Source: Rhodopseudomonas infernalis (GTDB taxonomy: Bacteria > Pseudomonadota > Alphaproteobacteria > Rhizobiales > Xanthobacteraceae). Taken from it: a stretch of 46,965 nt of DNA. Positions 43,870-46,965 of this stretch are shown in pieces. The translations under genes were made by a program, and so were the position numbers. Below the pieces are notes generated by a model, which searched no databases, was not told where the DNA came from, and saw nothing but the letters and a program-made list of their open reading frames with translations. How positions within the stretch are numbered: the first letter of the stretch is position 1; every line of letters starts with the position of its first letter. The stretch is from contig NZ_JAJNAL010000039.1 in NCBI RefSeq assembly GCF_022271405.1, forward strand, positions 1-46,965. The letters run 5' to 3'.

Positions 43870-45384
43870 TTACGAAGCCGCTCCGTCAGCCAAAATCATA
43901 TCCGCGCAGAGCGCGGCCGACTGGATGGCGCCACTGTGGCCGCCGATGCCTGAATAGGACGAGGCGAGGTAGAGGCCGGGCAGCACGGTGCGTGGCGAGC
44001 GATAGGGCTTGCCGCTGCCATCGGGCGGCAACGGGGCGAAGCCGTAGACCGAGCCTTCCGGCGCGCCGAGATATTGCTGCACCGACAGGGCGACGTTGAA
44101 CGAGCTCGCCGTCACCGCAGCTGCAAGCCCGGGATAGGAGCGATCGAGATAAGCGACGATCGCCTGCTGCCAGCGCGCGCGCTTGGCGCGGTACTCGTCT
44201 TGCGACAGGCCGTTCCAATTCGACAGCTGGTCCGGGCCGACCACCGACAGCACGTAAGGCGGGGCCGGCACGCCGGACTCGATGGCCGCGTAGTCGGCAA
44301 GCGCGAGCGGCGGCATCCGGTCGCCCGGCTCGCCGGCCATCAGCGTCTTGCCCTCGGCGTAGGACGCCAGCGTGCGCATCCAGTCGGGCAGCAGCTGTGT
44401 CACGAAGCTGCTGACGCCGAACTCGCGCGGCGGGGCCGACAGGCCCAGCGTCAGCGCGAACAGGGAAAGCCCGAGCGGACGATCCGCATTGCTGTGGTTG
44501 AGCCGCTCGGCCTGCGGCGCCGGCATCAGCGACGCCAGCGTGGCGGGCGCGGCGTTGCCGATCACGGTCGTCGCCTCGATGGTCTGCGGGTCGCTGCCGT
44601 CGCGTGCGGTGTGGGTGATGCGGCTCGGCGCGCCGGCTTCGCCGATTTCGATGCCGCTGACGAACCGCCGCAGCAGCACGTCACCGCCGCCCTTGCGAAT
44701 CTGCCGCGCGATCGCGCTCGACAGCCGCTGCGATCCGCCCTGCACGAAGCGCGCGCCCGACAGCAGGAAGCCGCCCTGCGCGATCGCGAACGACACCCAC
44801 CACAGCGCGGCGGTGTCGTCGTGGATGGAGCCGAGGTTGCCGGCGATCGCGCATTTCAGCGCTTCGTTGTCGCCGAACAGTGCCTGCAGCTTGTCGGCCA
44901 GCGACGCCGACCAGTCGGGAAATTCCGGCGCCAGCGCGAACACCGCGTCGAGCCCGCCGTCGCCGGCGGCGACCGCCAGCCGCCGCATTTCGCCGAGCAA
45001 GCGGTCGATCGCGGCGGCAGCCTCTGGGAAACGTGAGATCAGCGCGGCGTGCGCGCCGTCGAAATCGGCTGGCAGCACAAACGGCGGATCGAGCGGACCG
45101 CCGCGCATCTCGTAAAGGGCGCCGGTGGCGATCCACTGCACGCCGTCCAGTGCGCCGGCCCGGGCCAGTGCGGCATGCTTGAGGTCCTGCGGATGATGCG
45201 GGGCGCCGGTGAGATGCAGCGAGCCCTCCACGAACAGGTCGCCGACCTTGTAGCTCGAGGCGGCGCCGCCGACCGAATTGCTGCGCTCGATCACCACCAC
45301 ACGGCGTCCGTCGCGGGCAAGGATCGCGCCCGCCGTCAGGCCGCCGAGGCCGGCGCCGATCACCACTACATCAGTCCGCGTCAT
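43870..45384 (-). CDS. CrtI/phytoene desaturase-like FAD-dependent oxidoreductase
   Basis: A 504-residue flavoprotein of the amine-oxidase/CrtI fold. The dinucleotide motif VVVIGAGLGGLTAGAILARDGRRVVVIER lies at residues 6-34. GGAASSY follows, and FVQGGSQRLSSAIARQIRKGGGDVLL and the C-terminal PGLYLASSYSGIGGHSGAIQSA complete the FAD contacts. Similar proteins are phytoene-type desaturases or retinol/carotenoid saturases, but no other carotenoid gene is nearby, so the substrate is open. Confidence 0.88.
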   Translation of the reverse strand: MTRTDVVVIGAGLGGLTAGAILARDGRRVVVIERSNSVGGAASSYKVGDLFVEGSLHLTGAPHHPQDLKHAALARAGALDGVQWIATGALYEMRGGPLDPPFVLPADFDGAHAALISRFPEAAAAIDRLLGEMRRLAVAAGDGGLDAVFALAPEFPDWSASLADKLQALFGDNEALKCAIAGNLGSIHDDTAALWWVSFAIAQGGFLLSGARFVQGGSQRLSSAIARQIRKGGGDVLLRRFVSGIEIGEAGAPSRITHTARDGSDPQTIEATTVIGNAAPATLASLMPAPQAERLNHSNADRPLGLSLFALTLGLSAPPREFGVSSFVTQLLPDWMRTLASYAEGKTLMAGEPGDRMPPLALADYAAIESGVPAPPYVLSVVGPDQLSNWNGLSQDEYRAKRARWQQAIVAYLDRSYPGLAAAVTASSFNVALSVQQYLGAPEGSVYGFAPLPPDGSGKPYRSPRTVLPGLYLASSYSGIGGHSGAIQSAALCADMILADGAAS

Positions 45385-45445
45385 TCAACCGAAATCCTGC
45401 CGCCGAGAAGGGCGCTTCATTGCTGCAACGCGGCGGCATGTCAAA

Positions 45446-45465
45446 CGGCCGCCCGCGGGCGGCCG
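45446..45465 (-). terminator. Perfect GC palindrome, possible terminator
   Basis: The 20-bp perfect palindrome CGGCCGCCCGCGGGCGGCCG lies just past the stop of the 45472 gene on the minus strand. It is followed on that strand by TTTGACA, so it may terminate that transcript upstream of the oxidoreductase gene. Confidence 0.5.
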
Positions 45466-45471
45466 CTCCGG

Positions 45472-46668
45472 CTACGGCGATTGCCAGGTCGAGCTTTCGG
45501 AGTCCCAACGCTGCCCCTTCAGCTCCTTGGCCAGCGCCGCGACCGCGCCGCCGTCGCTGCGCGGCTCAGCTTCCTCGTCGCCGGTTGCATCGTCATTAAT
45601 GACGAGCTTCGGACCCGTGGTTTCGTCCGCCGTGGTATCGGTGGGGTTACCGACCCACACCAGCAGCTTGTCGGTTGCGCCCGGCTTGTCGGCGCTGACC
45701 ATCGCCTCGACCTCGATGATCTCGGTGAGTTGCAGCGACGGCACCAGGTCGCTCGGCTTCTTGAAGGTCATCTTCAGCTTGCCGGTCTCGTCGTTCCAGG
45801 CGGAGGTCGCCAGCGTTGCGCCGAGCGTCTGCGCCAGCACGCCGGCGATCGTCGTGGCGATCTTGTCGCGATTGAGCTTGTCGCCGTCACGCCAGCCGGC
45901 GGCCGGAAACAGGATGGTGCGATCGAGCTCGATGATGCCATTGGTCCAGCCCGCGGCGGTCACGCCCGGAAAGGTCTTGGCCTTGGCGATCACCGCGGCG
46001 GCGCGGGCCGGATCGGTGGTCAGGTTGATCACCAGCGTGCCGGCCCGCAAAGCGTCGCAACCGATGCTCAGGCTCGACAGCGAGACCTGCAGGTTCTGGC
46101 CTTTCAGCGTCTTCAGGAAATCAGCGGCGGCTTCGAGGCTGACCCGGACGCCGACAGCCTCGGGCGAGACCTCGGTGAAGTCCTTCGGCGCCGGCGCGAT
46201 GGCGTCGTCGGTCGACTGGTTCTCGAGATATTCCTTCTCGCTCAGATCGGAATTGTCCACCGAGGCGATCTCGTGGACCGTGCTGCCGATACTGATCTGG
46301 CCCTTGAAGTCGACGGTCTCGCCGTTCTGCTTGCGAGCGAGCTTCACCGTCACAGGGGCCTTGTCGCCGCTGGCCTGGGTGGTGCCGGTCAGCGCCGGGC
46401 CGTTGGCCTGCAGGTTGGCGACGAAGCGGTCCTTGTGGTCGGAGCCTTTGGTGGGCGCGTAGCAGACGTCGAGCACAGCGGAGGTCACCACCTTGCCCTG
46501 CCGGGTCTCCTTCAGGATGACGTCGGCGCCGTCCATGAAGCCGTCGAGCGCGGTGAAGTAGTGCACCTCGGAGGCCGGCGCGGCGGCCTTGGGGGCCGCC
46601 TTGCTCTGGGCACGGGCCAAATCGGTCGCAGGCAGCAGCATCAGCAGGCTGAACAGGAGCGCGCGCAT
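45472..46668 (-). CDS. Exported protein of unknown function
   Basis: A 398-residue secreted protein that I do not recognise. The signal peptide (MRALLFSLLMLLPATDLARA, start 46668) leads to a mature protein with an N-terminal domain (HYFTALDGFMDGADVILKET ... VLDVCYAPTKGSDHKDRFVA) and a mixed alpha/beta middle (IEL, SLSSLSIGCDALRAGTLVINL). The C-terminus is acidic (VINDDATGDEEAEPRSDGG). An in-frame start at 46767 would place the signal peptide internally and is rejected. Two Cys are widely spaced. It is co-oriented with the oxidoreductase gene downstream, but a hairpin separates them. Confidence 0.75.
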   Translation of the reverse strand: MRALLFSLLMLLPATDLARAQSKAAPKAAAPASEVHYFTALDGFMDGADVILKETRQGKVVTSAVLDVCYAPTKGSDHKDRFVANLQANGPALTGTTQASGDKAPVTVKLARKQNGETVDFKGQISIGSTVHEIASVDNSDLSEKEYLENQSTDDAIAPAPKDFTEVSPEAVGVRVSLEAAADFLKTLKGQNLQVSLSSLSIGCDALRAGTLVINLTTDPARAAAVIAKAKTFPGVTAAGWTNGIIELDRTILFPAAGWRDGDKLNRDKIATTIAGVLAQTLGATLATSAWNDETGKLKMTFKKPSDLVPSLQLTEIIEVEAMVSADKPGATDKLLVWVGNPTDTTADETTGPKLVINDDATGDEEAEPRSDGGAVAALAKELKGQRWDSESSTWQSP

Positions 46669-46838
46669 CGGGGGGATTCCTCGCAGGATTCTAGTGGCTA
46701 TAAGCCTTGTTTGATTCGAAGTGGACCGAACCAAGGCCTGCGTAGCAAATCGCCGGGCGTTCGCCAAAAAACATGGCGGGAGGGGCGGAGAGCGGAGCTC
46801 AGCGCGTGAGTTTCCTGCAGCGCCGCCGCAACTTCAGC

Positions 46839-46918
46839 CGTCATCCCCGCGTATGCGGGGACCCAGTATCCCAGAGAGCTCGTTGATGATCGCTGACGCC
46901 CTGCAATACTGGGTCGCG
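46839..46918. repeat. Dispersed repeat, GTATCCCAGAG type (family E)
   Basis: It begins with a hairpin GTCATCCCCGCGTATGCGGGG, then CCCAGTATCCCAGAGAGCTC and later AATACTGGGTC, which pairs with GACCCAGTATC. It shares the GTATCCCAGAG..TCGTTG core with 39266-39394. The rest of 46669-46838 holds no gene that I can support. Confidence 0.7.
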
Positions 46919-46919
46919 C

Positions 46920-46965
46920 GGCGGGGGGGGGGGGGGCGGGGGGGGGGGGGGGGGGGGCGCGGGGC
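46920..46965. other. Low-complexity G homopolymer contig end
   Basis: The last ~45 bases are almost only G, mirroring the artefactual 5' end. It should be treated as unreliable sequence. Confidence 0.8.

Noticed and set aside
45049-46809. Long plus-strand frame opposite the exported protein gene
   Set aside because: Low-complexity composition, no SD or family; the minus strand has a clear signal peptide.

Overview
The window is high-GC, gene-dense DNA from an alphaproteobacterium of the Bradyrhizobium/Rhodopseudomonas group (Nitrobacteraceae). The evidence is the ruvAB-ybgC ... tolQRAB ... pal-cpoB-tilS-ftsH gene order, DUF2852, DUF2934 and FeeM-like genes, GC-rich codon use, and several families of dispersed palindromic repeats. 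Rhodopseudomonas palustris or a close relative is my best guess, by inference only. Both extreme ends are C/G homopolymer runs that look like assembly artefacts.

Layout. (1) 140-2918: ruvA, a pyrimidine deaminase gene, ruvB and ybgC. (2) 2919-17831: about 15 kb of accessory genes separate ybgC from tolQ, its usual neighbour. This block starts with an AT-rich single-gene insert (DUF2971) flanked by 84-bp direct repeats of the ybgC 3' end. It then holds a type II NADH dehydrogenase, an OpgC-like membrane protein, a TetR/DUF1348 pair with a palindromic operator, an ECF42-type sigma factor with its DGPF (YCII) partner, an SDR, a DUF2934 protein, a 33-residue membrane micro-ORF, a RoxA-like dihaem cytochrome, a broken second DGPF gene, a TetR/DUF2852 pair sharing an operator motif, and an ECF41 sigma factor with its AhpD-like partner behind a textbook ECF41 promoter. 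(3) 17832-30163: tolQRAB, then a GGDEF-EAL protein and a FeeM-like acyltransferase inserted before pal, cpoB, tilS and ftsH. (4) 30308-36578: azlCD, a tetR and glcDEF. (5) 36649-46668: a histone-H1-like bipolar protein, a TorF-type porin, a BacA/SbmA-like ABC transporter, an L-lactate permease, a META-like exported protein, a CrtI-like FAD oxidoreductase and an exported protein of unknown function.

How the genes fit together. TolQRA, TolB, Pal, CpoB and YbgC form the envelope-constriction machine; FtsH and TilS follow it as in many alphaproteobacteria. GlcDEF and the lactate permease point to 2-hydroxyacid use. The accessory block is mainly regulatory: two sigma factors that carry their own C-terminal control domains, each next to its usual partner, and two TetR circuits whose operators can be read directly.

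The best candidates for something new are the repeat-flanked DUF2971 insert at ybgC, the paired ECF41/ECF42 modules, the shared TetR operator, the H1-like protein and the micro-ORF. I found no CRISPR array, tRNA, rRNA, integrase or transposase.
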